A DNA stretch of 64,000 nucleotides from Rhodoferax sp. (lineage in GTDB: Bacteria > Pseudomonadota > Gammaproteobacteria > Burkholderiales > Burkholderiaceae_C): NCBI GenBank assembly GCA_030685025.1, contig JAUXWC010000205.1, forward strand, positions 1 to 64,000, read 5' to 3'. How positions within the stretch are numbered: position 1 is the stretch's first letter; each line of letters opens with the position of its first letter. The notes beneath the pieces were generated by a model that was not told where the DNA came from, ran no database searches, and was given only the letters and a program-made list of their open reading frames with translations. Made by a program: the position numbers and the translations under genes. Below are positions 9,777-18,482 of the stretch, one piece after another.

Positions 9777-10297
9777 AGCAGGCCTTGTTGGTCGTCGGTC
9801 GAGAAAGTCGCGCCTTCGAGTTGCAGCAAGGCGCGTTTGCGTGGCAGGCCGCCCGCATAGCCCGTCAGTGTGCCATCGGAACCCAGGACGCGATGGCACG
9901 GGACGATGATGCTCAGGGGATTGCGTCCGACCGCCCCGGCCACGGCGCGCACGGCGGCCGGTTGGCCGATCTCGGAACTGACCTGTTTGTAGCTGCGTGT
10001 GGTGCCAGTCGCAATCGTCAGCAGCGCGCGCCAGACGGCTTGCTGAAAAGGCGTGCCGGCGCTGAGGTCGAGTGGCACGTCGAACGCGCGACGTTGCCCG
10101 CCGAAGTACTCGGTCAGTTGCGCCGCAGCCCGCGTCAGGACCGGGTGTTGGGGGGCAAGCGGCCAGTTTTGGGGGGCGACCTGATGGCGCTGGCCTTCAA
10201 ACCAGGCGCCGGACAGACCCTTGGCGCTGGCGGCCAGCACGATCTCGCCCAGAGGACTGGTGATGCGGCAATGTACTGTGTCGTTTGGGAATTTCAT
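9773..10297 (-). CDS. ogt: Methylated-DNA--[protein]-cysteine S-methyltransferase
   Basis: 174 aa. The active-site motif PCHRV is present with Cys134 in SIIVPCHRVLGSDGTLTGYAGG, and the preceding winged-helix segment contains RSYKQVSSEIGQPAAVRAVAGAVGRNP. The protein transfers alkyl groups from O6-alkylguanine to its own cysteine (suicidal repair). It starts 12 nt after the Ada/AlkA fusion gene on the same strand, so the two repair functions are probably one operon. Confidence 0.95.
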   Translation of the reverse strand: MKFPNDTVHCRITSPLGEIVLAASAKGLSGAWFEGQRHQVAPQNWPLAPQHPVLTRAAAQLTEYFGGQRRAFDVPLDLSAGTPFQQAVWRALLTIATGTTRSYKQVSSEIGQPAAVRAVAGAVGRNPLSIIVPCHRVLGSDGTLTGYAGGLPRKRALLQLEGATFSTDDQQGLL

Positions 10298-10309
10298 GTC
10301 AACTCACTT

Positions 10310-11911
10310 CTATGTTGCCGATGAGGGTTTTGCGGATCGCTTGCCTGGCTTGGTGGAGAGGGCGACAGCACTGGTTGGCGCGGCCGCGCCGAGCGTGTGC
10401 CAGGCGCGCAGCACGGCATAGCTGCGCCACGGCTGCCAGGCTTGCGACGCGAGTTCCGCGTCGCGTGCCGCGTGGGGCCGACCGGCCAGCCCCATCGCTT
10501 TGTGCAGCGCGACGTCACCGGCCGGGAAAGCATCGCTCCAGCGCAGCGCGCGCATGGCGATGTAGTTGGCGGTCCAACTTCCGATGCCGGGCAGCGCGAT
10601 CAGTTGGGCCATGGCGGTGGGCACATCGGCGCCGATATGCAGCGAGAGTGTCTGCGCCTGCACCGCATTCGCCAGCGCCACGATGGCGGCCTGGCGCTGG
10701 CGCACTATGCCCAGTTGCCCCAGCTCGTCGGCACTGGCGTGGGCCAGCGATTGGGGCGTGGGGAACAGTCGGTCCAGACCGGGCCATGGTGTCACCACGG
10801 GTTCGCCAAACCGCTGCACCAGGCGCGCCGCCAGCGTGCGGGCGGCGGCCACGGTGATCTGTTGGCCCAGCACGGCGCGCACCGCCAGCTCAAACCCGTC
10901 CAGCGTGCCGGGCACACGCAGACCATCGCCGGCGGGAAAGCTGCCATGCAAGGTGGCGTTGATGGCCATTGGGTCGGCGTCGAGGTCCAGCAGCGCGCGC
11001 AGGCGGTGCATCAGAACCGGCAGCACCTCGCGCAAGGAGTCACTGACCTCGGCTTCGACCTGACAACGCGCAGGGTTGAACCGCAGGCTGATCCAGCCAG
11101 CGTGCGAGATCCCCTGGCGCTCGACCCGGACCGTGGTGCGCAGGATCGGCCCAGCGGACGTGTGAGCAAGTTGCTCATGACCTGCGATGGCGCGGGTTTC
11201 AAAAAACCCCAGCATGGCGGCCACGTCGTAGGGTGGACGATAGGCCAGCCGCAACAACAAGCCGGCCTGGGCGTCGGCGCGGGCCGCCCCCGCCTCCTGC
11301 GCCCGGACTTGCGAGGGCGCGAGCCGGTAGTGCTGCACAAACGCGGCATTGAAGCGGCGCAGGCTCGCGAAACCGCTCAGCGCGGCGACCTGCGTCACGG
11401 GCAGGCTGGTGTCGCGCAGCAACTGCTTGGCGCACAGCAGTCGGCGTGTTTGCAGGTATTGCAGGGGCGACACGCCTAGATGAGCTTCAAAGATCCGGCG
11501 CAGGTGGCGGTCGCTAACGCCCAGGCGGGTCGCCAGGCTGCTGGCGCTGGGCAGGGTGTCGCCCCAGGCATCGGGGGCATCGAGCAGGTTGGCCGCTTGC
11601 CAGGCCAGGATGCGCGAGGCGTCCTGCATCGACCACGCACCCGCCGCGCCGTTGGCGGGGCTGGTGTGGCTGCGTGGCGCCAGCTCCGGCCGACAGCGCA
11701 GGCAAGGGCGAAAACCGGCCTGCTCGGCCTGGGCGGCGTGCTCAAAAAAGCGGCAGTTCTCGCGCTTGGGCGTGCGCACCCGGCATACCGGCCGGCAGTA
11801 GATGCCGGTCGATGTGACGCCGGTGAAGAAGCATCCATCAAAGCGCGCGTCCTTCGCCTTCAGCGCCAGGTAACAGGCGTCGTCATGCGTGGGGGTCGGG
11901 TGCAGGGCCAT
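10310..11911 (-). CDS. alkA: Ada regulator / AlkA DNA-3-methyladenine glycosylase fusion
   Basis: 533 aa in three parts. Residues 1-80: Ada-type zinc/methyl-acceptor domain with Cys39, Cys43, Cys70 and Cys73 in GIYCRPVC and FRPCLRC. In E. coli Ada the equivalent Cys38 accepts a methyl from phosphotriesters. Residues about 95-190: AraC-type HTH (VSDRHLRRIFEAHLGVSPLQYL). Residues about 205-520: AlkA N-terminal domain and HhH-GPD glycosylase (LIALPGIGSWTANYIAMRAL, catalytic Asp about 466 in FPAGDVAL). It should sense alkylation damage, activate transcription and excise alkylated bases. Ogt follows directly. Confidence 0.93.
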   Translation of the reverse strand: MALHPTPTHDDACYLALKAKDARFDGCFFTGVTSTGIYCRPVCRVRTPKRENCRFFEHAAQAEQAGFRPCLRCRPELAPRSHTSPANGAAGAWSMQDASRILAWQAANLLDAPDAWGDTLPSASSLATRLGVSDRHLRRIFEAHLGVSPLQYLQTRRLLCAKQLLRDTSLPVTQVAALSGFASLRRFNAAFVQHYRLAPSQVRAQEAGAARADAQAGLLLRLAYRPPYDVAAMLGFFETRAIAGHEQLAHTSAGPILRTTVRVERQGISHAGWISLRFNPARCQVEAEVSDSLREVLPVLMHRLRALLDLDADPMAINATLHGSFPAGDGLRVPGTLDGFELAVRAVLGQQITVAAARTLAARLVQRFGEPVVTPWPGLDRLFPTPQSLAHASADELGQLGIVRQRQAAIVALANAVQAQTLSLHIGADVPTAMAQLIALPGIGSWTANYIAMRALRWSDAFPAGDVALHKAMGLAGRPHAARDAELASQAWQPWRSYAVLRAWHTLGAAAPTSAVALSTKPGKRSAKPSSAT

Positions 11912-12090
11912 ACGGTCATCATAGCCAGGTGGCAGGGCTGGACTGGCCGTTTTCGGACATGTCCCTGCGCCTTGCCGACAGGCGCTTTGCGCACGTCGGC
12001 TGTACCCTGAATGTACCGCCGTCGGGGTCGTGCCCGCCTACAATCCAGGGCGCTTAACGCGCTCGCCAATCATTTTCAGGACACCCTTCC

Positions 12091-13473
12091 ATGCAGTTAT
12101 CCGCTTCCATCTTCAAGGCCTACGACATCCGTGGTGTCGTGCCCACCACGATTGACGAGCCGGTCGCCGAAGCGCTGGGAAGGGCCTTTGGCACGCTGGC
12201 CCTGCGCGAGGGCCAGACGACCGTCGCCGTCGGGCGCGATGGGCGCCTGAGTGGGCTGGCGCTCAGTGCCGCCCTGATGCGTGGACTGGCTGCGGTCGGG
12301 GTGGATGTGATCGACGTCGGCATGGTCACCACGCCCATGCTGTATTTCGCCGCCACGACGCTCTGTGCCAGTGGCATTCAGGTCACCGGTAGCCACAACC
12401 CCAAGGACTACAACGGTTTCAAGATGGTGCTGGACGGGCGGGCCATTTATGGCGATGAGATCCAGGCCCTGCGGCGTTTGATGGAAGTCGACTCCTGGCA
12501 GTTGCAGGTTGGCGCGCAGATCCGCCAAGTGGACGTGCTGGCCGCTTACCGCCAACGCATCGTCGACGGCATTGCGCTGCAGCGACCGATGAAGATCGTG
12601 GTGGACTGCGGCAACGGCATCGCCGGCGCCTCGGCCCCTGGGATTTTTCGAGCCCTCGGTTGCGAGGTGACTGAGTTGTTCAGTGCCGTGGACGGCACGT
12701 TTCCGAATCACCACCCTGACCCCAGCAAGCCCGAGAATCTGCGCGACCTGATTGCCGCGCTGCAAACCGGTGATGCTGAGATCGGTTTGGCCTTTGATGG
12801 TGACGGTGACCGGCTCGGCATCGTCACCAAGGACGGCCAGACGATCTACCCGGATCGGCAAATGATGCTGTTCGCGCGCGACGTGCTCAGCCGTGCTCCG
12901 GGTGGCACCATTGTGTTCGACGTGAAGTGTTCCCAGCGCCTGGCGCCGACGATTGAGGCGGCGGGTGGCGTGCCGCTGATGTACAAGACCGGGCACTCGC
13001 TGATCAAGGCCCACATGAAGGAGATTGACTCACCATTAGGTGGCGAGATGAGCGGCCACATCTTCTTCAAGGAGCGCTGGTACGGCTTTGACGACGGCAC
13101 CTATGCCGGCGCCCGCTTGCTTGAAATCCTGAGCCACTCGCCCGACGGCAACGCGGTACTCAACGCGCTGCCAACCAGTTTTTCCACGCCCGAGTTGAAC
13201 GTCAAATGTGCCGAGGGCGAGCCCCACGCGTTGGTGGCACGCCTGGTCGAGGGCGCCAACTTCGAAGCGCCGGCGACCGTGACCACCATCGACGGCCTGC
13301 GTGTTGACTGGCCCGATGGGTTTGGCCTGATCAGGGCGTCGAACACCACGCCGGTGCTGGTGCTGCGCTTCGAGGGCCACACGCCGCAGGCGCTGGAGCG
13401 CATCCAGGAGCGGTTGCTGGCGTTGCTGCGTTCGCTCAAGCCCGATGCGGTGATCGACGAGGCGGCGCATTGA
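12091..13473 (+). CDS. Phosphomannomutase/phosphoglucomutase
   Basis: 460 aa, alpha-D-phosphohexomutase superfamily, AlgC/ManB type. N-terminal SIFKAYDIRGVVP; catalytic phosphoserine Ser101 in QVTGSHNPKDYNGFKM; metal-binding DGDGD at residues 236-240 in LAFDGDGDRLG; sugar-binding loop GGEMSGHIFF; C-terminal RASNTTPVLVLRFEG phosphate-binding loop. It interconverts hexose 1- and 6-phosphates for LPS and exopolysaccharide precursors, which fits with waaC/waaA shortly downstream. A -10-like TACAAT at 12039-12044 may belong to its promoter, but no good -35 is seen. Confidence 0.93.
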   Translation: MQLSASIFKAYDIRGVVPTTIDEPVAEALGRAFGTLALREGQTTVAVGRDGRLSGLALSAALMRGLAAVGVDVIDVGMVTTPMLYFAATTLCASGIQVTGSHNPKDYNGFKMVLDGRAIYGDEIQALRRLMEVDSWQLQVGAQIRQVDVLAAYRQRIVDGIALQRPMKIVVDCGNGIAGASAPGIFRALGCEVTELFSAVDGTFPNHHPDPSKPENLRDLIAALQTGDAEIGLAFDGDGDRLGIVTKDGQTIYPDRQMMLFARDVLSRAPGGTIVFDVKCSQRLAPTIEAAGGVPLMYKTGHSLIKAHMKEIDSPLGGEMSGHIFFKERWYGFDDGTYAGARLLEILSHSPDGNAVLNALPTSFSTPELNVKCAEGEPHALVARLVEGANFEAPATVTTIDGLRVDWPDGFGLIRASNTTPVLVLRFEGHTPQALERIQERLLALLRSLKPDAVIDEAAH

Positions 13474-13557
13474 TGTCACATTGATGTCGGGAGTCGCTGG
13501 ATGATGAGTGAGGACGTACACTTTAAAATACACGACTTTGTACAGATTGAAGACGCC

Positions 13558-13785
13558 ATGAAACAAGCCACATTGACCGACGTGCGCAACCATGCCAAAC
13601 AGTATTTTGACCTCGTCGCGGCGGGCGAGTCGGTGCGGGTGCTGCGCAATGGTAAGCCGATTGCGGACATTGTTCCGGTCCTGGTCGACCTGCCATCATG
13701 GAAGCGGCGCCAGACCCAGCCGCTGGTGCTCGATGGCGTTGCGCTTAGTTGCATGATTCGGGCCGAGCGTGAAGCTGCTTGCTGA
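13558..13785 (+). CDS. Phd/YefM-type antitoxin
   Basis: 75 aa starting MKQATLTDVRNHAKQYFDLVAAGESVRVLRNGKPIADIVPV, the typical Phd/YefM N-terminal DNA-binding fold. An upstream in-frame ATG (13501) would add 19 residues; the 13558 start gives the usual fold from residue 1. The region just upstream has two GTACA motifs (13516-13520 and 13540-13544) and an AT-rich patch that may be promoter/operator. It is followed after 5 nt by a broken PIN toxin gene, so it may now be an orphan antitoxin. Confidence 0.8.
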   Translation: MKQATLTDVRNHAKQYFDLVAAGESVRVLRNGKPIADIVPVLVDLPSWKRRQTQPLVLDGVALSCMIRAEREAAC

Positions 13786-13790
13786 GGGGC

Positions 13791-13994
13791 ATGGCGGCGA
13801 TGCGCGTCTTCTTCGATAGCTCCGCCTTGGTCAAGCGCTACGTGCGCGAGGCTGGCACCGATGCGGTACGGCGGTGGTGCGACCAGGCCACCGAAATCGT
13901 CTTGTCTGGCATCGCGTTGCCCGAGCTGGTTTCGAGTTTCTGCCGACTACAGCGCGAAGCCAAGAACCAGCCAGCACATGAAGGACGATTTTGA
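13791..13994 (+). pseudogene. Truncated PIN-domain (VapC-like) toxin
   Basis: The frame encodes MAAMRVFFDSSALVKRYVREAG ... IVLSGIALPELVSSFCRLQREAKNQPAHEGRF and stops after 67 aa. PIN toxins are about 130-145 aa: the first conserved Asp (FFDSSALVK) and the Glu in ALPELVSS are present, but the C-terminal Asp residues that complete the metal site are absent. After the break, another frame (13978-14037) encodes a short DDFDSGEFIAALKKRSG-like tail, probably from a different deleted gene. I infer an internal deletion that inactivated the toxin. The partner antitoxin upstream looks intact. Confidence 0.7.
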
Positions 13995-14187
13995 TTCGGG
14001 TGAATTCATCGCCGCGCTGAAGAAGCGGTCGGGCTGACTGCCGTATGGAATCATTGAGGTCTGCACAAGGCATGATCAGTTCAAACGGCGATGCCGTCAC
14101 GCCGTATTCGACACCGCTAACCGTTGCCGAGGCTAGCTGCCGGGCCGGGGTTCGCTGGAATGATGTGTCGTGCAGGGCCCAAAATTC

Positions 14188-15225
14188 ATGAAAATTCTGA
14201 TCGTCAAACTGTCCTCGCTGGGCGACGTGGTGCACGCCATGCCGGTGGTGCAGGACATCCGGCGGGCCATGCCACACGCTGAAGTCGACTGGGTGGTGGA
14301 GCGCGGCTTTGCGCCGCTGGTGCGCCGTTGCGCCGGCGTGGGCCGGGTGATTGAATGCGAGTTGCGGCGTTGGCGCAAGGCGCCATTGTCGAGCGACACG
14401 CGCCGCGCCTTTGCTTCTTTCAAGGCGGACTTGCACAGCGAGGCGTATGACGCGGTGCTGGACCTGCAGGGGCTGAGCAAATCCGCGCTGGTGGCGTGGC
14501 TGACGCGCCTGACGCCGCAGGGCAGGCGTTATGCCATGGCCAACCAGACCGAGGGCTCGGGCTACGAGGCGCCAACGCGCTGGGTGGCCGATGTGGCGGT
14601 GACCTTGCCGACCCATATCCACGCGCTGACCCGGTCGCGTGAGTTAAGCGCCCGCGTACTGGCTTATCAACTGCCGGATTCCATATCATTTGGGCTGCAA
14701 GCAAAGGTGGTGCCTTTGCCGGATGCTATTAAAGGCGTAGCAAGTGAGGCAACAACAGCGCCGCGCGTGGTGGCACTGGTGCACGGCACCTCACGCGCCG
14801 ACAAACTTTGGCCGGTCGCGAACTGGATTGAGCTCGCCCTGGCGCTGCACGCGCAGGGCCTGGCGGTGGCGCTGCCGCATGGCAGCGACGAGGAAGCGCG
14901 GCGCGCGACAGAGATCGCGGCGGCCCTGCCCAATGCCGTGGTCTGGCCCCGGCTGGCCCTTGACGAGTTGGTTGATCGCTTGGGCGCGTGCGTCGGGGTG
15001 ATCGGAGTGGACAGCGGGCTGAGCCACATCGCCGTGGCGCTGGACCGGCCGCATGTGCAGCTTTACAACTTCGACACCGCCTGGCGCACCGGGCCGCTGA
15101 CCAGCGCCGGAGTGGTGCGGCAGGTCAGCGTCTTCTCCGAACCCGAACCCAGCATGCAGGCGGTCTGGCAGGCCTGGCGACAAGTCTTCAAGGCGGTGCC
15201 GAATCCATCTGAGGGCGCGCCGTGA
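14188..15225 (+). CDS. waaC: Lipopolysaccharide heptosyltransferase I
   Basis: 345 aa, GT9 family. Start MKILIVKLSSLGDVVHAMPVVQDIRRAMP is the classical WaaC N-terminus, with VDWVVERGFAPLV following. The C-terminal domain has VVALVHGTSRADKLWP and VIGVDSGLSHIAVALDRP, the ADP-heptose binding region. It transfers the first L,D-heptose to Kdo2-lipid A in the cytoplasm. A frame extending six codons upstream is unlikely. The segment around residues 170-195 is more AT-rich and looks like a linker. The 3' end overlaps waaA by 4 nt. Confidence 0.92.
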   Translation: MKILIVKLSSLGDVVHAMPVVQDIRRAMPHAEVDWVVERGFAPLVRRCAGVGRVIECELRRWRKAPLSSDTRRAFASFKADLHSEAYDAVLDLQGLSKSALVAWLTRLTPQGRRYAMANQTEGSGYEAPTRWVADVAVTLPTHIHALTRSRELSARVLAYQLPDSISFGLQAKVVPLPDAIKGVASEATTAPRVVALVHGTSRADKLWPVANWIELALALHAQGLAVALPHGSDEEARRATEIAAALPNAVVWPRLALDELVDRLGACVGVIGVDSGLSHIAVALDRPHVQLYNFDTAWRTGPLTSAGVVRQVSVFSEPEPSMQAVWQAWRQVFKAVPNPSEGAP

Positions 15226-16550
15226 CGCGCGCCCTGTATTCCCTGTTGATGTGGCTGTGCCAGCCGCTGCTGCGGCGCAAGCTCAAACGCCGGGGTGAGG
15301 CGGAGGCGGGCTACCAGCAGCACGTCGAGGAGCGTTTTGGTCGTTATGCGCCCGACAGTGGCGAGGCCGACGGCGGCTACCTCTGGGTGCACGCCGTGTC
15401 GCTGGGTGAGACCCGCACGGCGGCCATGCTGGTTGAGCGGATGCGCCAGCGGCTGCCGGGTCTGCGCTTGTTGCTCACGCACGGGACGGCAACCGGGCGC
15501 GCCGAGGGCGTGAGTTGGTTGCGCCCCGGTGATCGGCAGGTCTGGCTGCCCTGGGACACGCGTGGCGCGGTGCAGCGTTTCTTGAACCGCTTCAAGCCAA
15601 GACTGGGTGTCTTGATCGAGACTGAGCTGTGGCCCAACCTCAGTGCGGCCTGTGCCCAGCACGGCGTGCCGCTGGTGATGGTCAACGCCCGCTTGAGCGA
15701 GAAGTCCTTGCGCCAGACCCGCCGCATGGGCTGGTTGGCGCGCCCAGCGTACCGCGCCCTGACGGCGGTGTGGGCGCAGACCGCCGATGACGCGCGGCGT
15801 CTGGCCTCGATGGGGGCGCCGGTCAAGGGGGCGTTGGGTAACCTCAAGTTTGACGCCGACCCGAACTCCCAGAAGCTGGCGCAGGGGCAAGCGTGGCGCG
15901 CGGCACAGCCCAAGCCGGTGCTGATGCTGGCGGTCTCGCGCGAGGGCGAAGAGGCTGCGCTGCTGGACCTGCTGGCCGCCACGTCGCCGGCCGGTCAGGG
16001 ATCGCCGCAGGCGCCGGGCCTGAACCCGGTGCAGTGGCTGATCGTGCCCCGTCATCCACAGCGTTTTGATGCGGTGGCCACCCTGATCGAAAGCTGCGGC
16101 TTCGGGGTGTCCCGGCGCAGCGCGTGGTCCGAACGGGGGCCGAGCCCTGCGACCACGCAGTCGCGCACGGTCTGGTTGGGGGACTCGCTGGGCGAGATGG
16201 CCTTGTACTATGGCCTGGCCGATGTGGCGCTATTGGGCGGCAGTTTCGAGCCGCTGGGTGGGCAAAACCTGATCGAGGCAGCCGCCTGTGGCTGCCCGGT
16301 CGTGATGGGGCCGCACACCTTCAACTTTGCGCAGGCGGCGGAACTGGCGGTAGCCGCTGGGGCCGCGCTGCGCGCGTCTGACCTCGGGAGCGCCGTGACG
16401 ATGGCGCTGGCCTTGGCCGCTGATCCGTTGGAGCGTGCGCGGCGAAGCGGTGCGGGCACCGAGTTTGGCCTGGCGCACCGCGGTGCGCTGGATCGAACCT
16501 GCGACGCGTTGTTGGCGCTAATTGGCCAACAGGGCGTTGACCGGTCCTAG
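15222..16550 (+). CDS. waaA: 3-deoxy-D-manno-octulosonic acid (Kdo) transferase
   Basis: 442 aa, GT30 family, GTG start overlapping the waaC stop (GTGA). N-terminal membrane-anchor region, then LWVHAVSLGETRTAAMLVERM with the catalytic Glu, LIETELWPNLSAACAQHGVPLVMVNARLSEKS, and a C-terminal FEPLGGQNLIEAAACGCPVVMGPHTFNF that binds CMP-Kdo. It adds Kdo residues to lipid IVA, the step before WaaC acts. Coupling of waaC and waaA is consistent with LPS inner-core assembly. Confidence 0.95.
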   Translation: MTRALYSLLMWLCQPLLRRKLKRRGEAEAGYQQHVEERFGRYAPDSGEADGGYLWVHAVSLGETRTAAMLVERMRQRLPGLRLLLTHGTATGRAEGVSWLRPGDRQVWLPWDTRGAVQRFLNRFKPRLGVLIETELWPNLSAACAQHGVPLVMVNARLSEKSLRQTRRMGWLARPAYRALTAVWAQTADDARRLASMGAPVKGALGNLKFDADPNSQKLAQGQAWRAAQPKPVLMLAVSREGEEAALLDLLAATSPAGQGSPQAPGLNPVQWLIVPRHPQRFDAVATLIESCGFGVSRRSAWSERGPSPATTQSRTVWLGDSLGEMALYYGLADVALLGGSFEPLGGQNLIEAAACGCPVVMGPHTFNFAQAAELAVAAGAALRASDLGSAVTMALALAADPLERARRSGAGTEFGLAHRGALDRTCDALLALIGQQGVDRS

Positions 16551-16573
16551 CTGGTTGGGTCTGCCTAGGTCTG

Positions 16574-18397
16574 TCAAGTGGCCTTGGCGCGTGCGATGTA
16601 CTCGTCAATCACGCGCTCCAGCACCTGCAGTGGCATGGCGCCGTTCTTGAGTACCTCGTCGTGAAAATCACTCAGCTTGAACTTTGCGCCCAGCGCGGTC
16701 TTGGCGCGTTCGCGCAGCTCCAGGATCTTGAGCATGCCGACCTTGTAGGCCAGGGCCTGGCCGGGGTCGACCAAGTAGCGTTCGATCTCGGTCACCACCT
16801 CGGCCTCGGGCATGCCGGTGTTGGCCACCATGTAGTCAATCGCCTGCTCACGCGTCCAGCGTTTGCTGTGCATGCCGGTGTCCACCACCAACCGCACGGC
16901 ACGAAACATCTCGGCCTGCAGTCGGCCAAGGTTGTCCAGCGGGTTCTTCTGGTAGCCCATTTCCCAGGCGAGCCGCTCGGCGTACAGGGCCCAACCTTCC
17001 ATGTAGGCGGTAAAGGGCACCACGCTGCGAAACAGTGGTAGGCCCTTTTGTTCCTGGGCGATCGCGATTTGCATGTGGTGGCCAGGCACCGCCTCGTGGT
17101 AGGCCAGTGTGCGCATGCCGTAGCGCGGCGTCTCGCTGACGTCGCGCAGGTTGGCAAAGAAGGTGCCAGGCTTGGAGCCATCCATCGGCGCTTCGTTGTA
17201 GTACGCGCCGGGGGCAGTCTTTTCCGTGAACTCGGGAACCCGTTTGACCTCCACCTTGCTCTTGGCCTGGATGTTGAAGTGCGGCGCCAGCCCAGCGGTG
17301 ATCTCGTCGATGATGGTCTGGTAGTCCTTGAGGATTTGGGCGCGGCCTGCGGCGTCGTCCGAATAGAGCTGATCGGGGGCTTTGGCCAGGGTGTGCATGC
17401 GCTGCGCGCGGCTTGCCTGGGTGTAGCCCGCCCCGGTCAGAATCTGGTCCATCTCGGCGCCGATGCGCGCCACTTCGGCCAGGCCCAGCGTGTGGATCTG
17501 ATCCGCCGTCATCTTGGTGGTGGTGTTTGATTCGATCGCGTACTGGTAGAACTTGTCGCCGTCGGGCAGCGCCCAGACGCCATCGTTGCGCGTGGCTTTG
17601 GGGCGCAGTGTTTCGAAGTGTTGGGCCAACGACCGGTAGGCCGGCAACACCTGGTTCTGCACCGCCGCTTCGACGCGCGCCTGCAAGGCGCTGCGCGTGG
17701 CGCCGTCCATTTTGTCGGCCGGTATCTTATCGAGCTTTTCCTTGAAGCCGATGGCAATCGGGTTGGCCGTTGCGTCCGTGCCGACAAAACCCTGTATCTG
17801 ATCGAGCACTTTCTCGACCACGAATTTGGGCGGCACGATGCCGCGTGCCTGGCGCAACTTGATGCCTTCGGTTACCTGCGCGAGTTTGCGCGGGAATTGG
17901 CCCAGCCGCGCGATGAAGTGCTCCGCATCCGTGGCGTCATTGACCTGCTGCGTCTGCGTCATCAAGTTGGGCAACTGGCTCTGAATGCCAAACAATTGGT
18001 TGACGGGATAGCCGTGGTAGCGCCACGCTTCACCGCGTACTTGGGTTGCTATGAAGTAGTCGAATACCTCGTACGAAATGCGGTCCTGCTCGGTGTAGTG
18101 GCTGGCGTCATAGCGGTGCAGCGTCGCCTGGCTGGCTTTGAGCAGCGCAAACTGACGGTCTTCATGCGCGGTCGAGGCGTCGGTCAACTCGGCATTGTGG
18201 GAGCGGATTCCAACCTGCTCAAGCAAACGCAGTTGGGTCAGCAGCTCCGGGTTCTCCTTGGTGAACTGGACGAACACCCGGTTGTAGAACCAGTTGATGG
18301 ACACCGGTTTGAAGAACCAGGTGTGCGCCAGCAACGCCGCAGCCGCGAGTAGCAAGCCCAGCACGGACCAGGTCAACCATTTGGAGATGCGATTCAT
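16574..18397 (-). CDS. DUF885 family protein (M3/M32-like zinc peptidase fold)
   Basis: 607 aa with an N-terminal membrane segment (SVLGLLLAAAALLAHTWFF). The metal-binding HExxH-like sequence is present in TLAYHEAVPGHHMQIAIAQEQ (residues about 430-450), with a downstream YMEGWALYAERLAWEMG that provides the third ligand Glu. DUF885 proteins are predicted periplasmic or lipoprotein metallopeptidases of unknown substrate. It converges with waaA (23 nt apart) and lies downstream of the TolC-like gene, separated from it by a terminator. Confidence 0.85.
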   Translation of the reverse strand: MNRISKWLTWSVLGLLLAAAALLAHTWFFKPVSINWFYNRVFVQFTKENPELLTQLRLLEQVGIRSHNAELTDASTAHEDRQFALLKASQATLHRYDASHYTEQDRISYEVFDYFIATQVRGEAWRYHGYPVNQLFGIQSQLPNLMTQTQQVNDATDAEHFIARLGQFPRKLAQVTEGIKLRQARGIVPPKFVVEKVLDQIQGFVGTDATANPIAIGFKEKLDKIPADKMDGATRSALQARVEAAVQNQVLPAYRSLAQHFETLRPKATRNDGVWALPDGDKFYQYAIESNTTTKMTADQIHTLGLAEVARIGAEMDQILTGAGYTQASRAQRMHTLAKAPDQLYSDDAAGRAQILKDYQTIIDEITAGLAPHFNIQAKSKVEVKRVPEFTEKTAPGAYYNEAPMDGSKPGTFFANLRDVSETPRYGMRTLAYHEAVPGHHMQIAIAQEQKGLPLFRSVVPFTAYMEGWALYAERLAWEMGYQKNPLDNLGRLQAEMFRAVRLVVDTGMHSKRWTREQAIDYMVANTGMPEAEVVTEIERYLVDPGQALAYKVGMLKILELRERAKTALGAKFKLSDFHDEVLKNGAMPLQVLERVIDEYIARAKAT

Positions 18398-18410
18398 GGG
18401 GGCTTCTCAA

Positions 18411-18448
18411 TAAAAGAAAATGCCGCACGCTGCGAGCGCAGCTGCGGC
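18411..18448 (-). terminator. Rho-independent terminator downstream of the TolC-like gene
   Basis: On the minus strand, GCCGCA-GCTGCG pairs with CGCAGC-TGCGGC around a CT loop, with one bulged G, followed by ATTTTCTTTT. It lies about 35 nt after the TolC-like stop and 14 nt before the DUF885 start, so the DUF885 gene likely has its own expression or relies on read-through. Confidence 0.8.
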
Positions 18449-18482
18449 GGCGTGGGTTTGTGTTTGGGTTGGGGGGTGCTTG

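Noticed and set aside
14690..14760. AT-richer segment in waaC as an inserted repeat
   Set aside because: It stays in frame and falls in a variable linker; without relatives to compare I cannot support an insertion.
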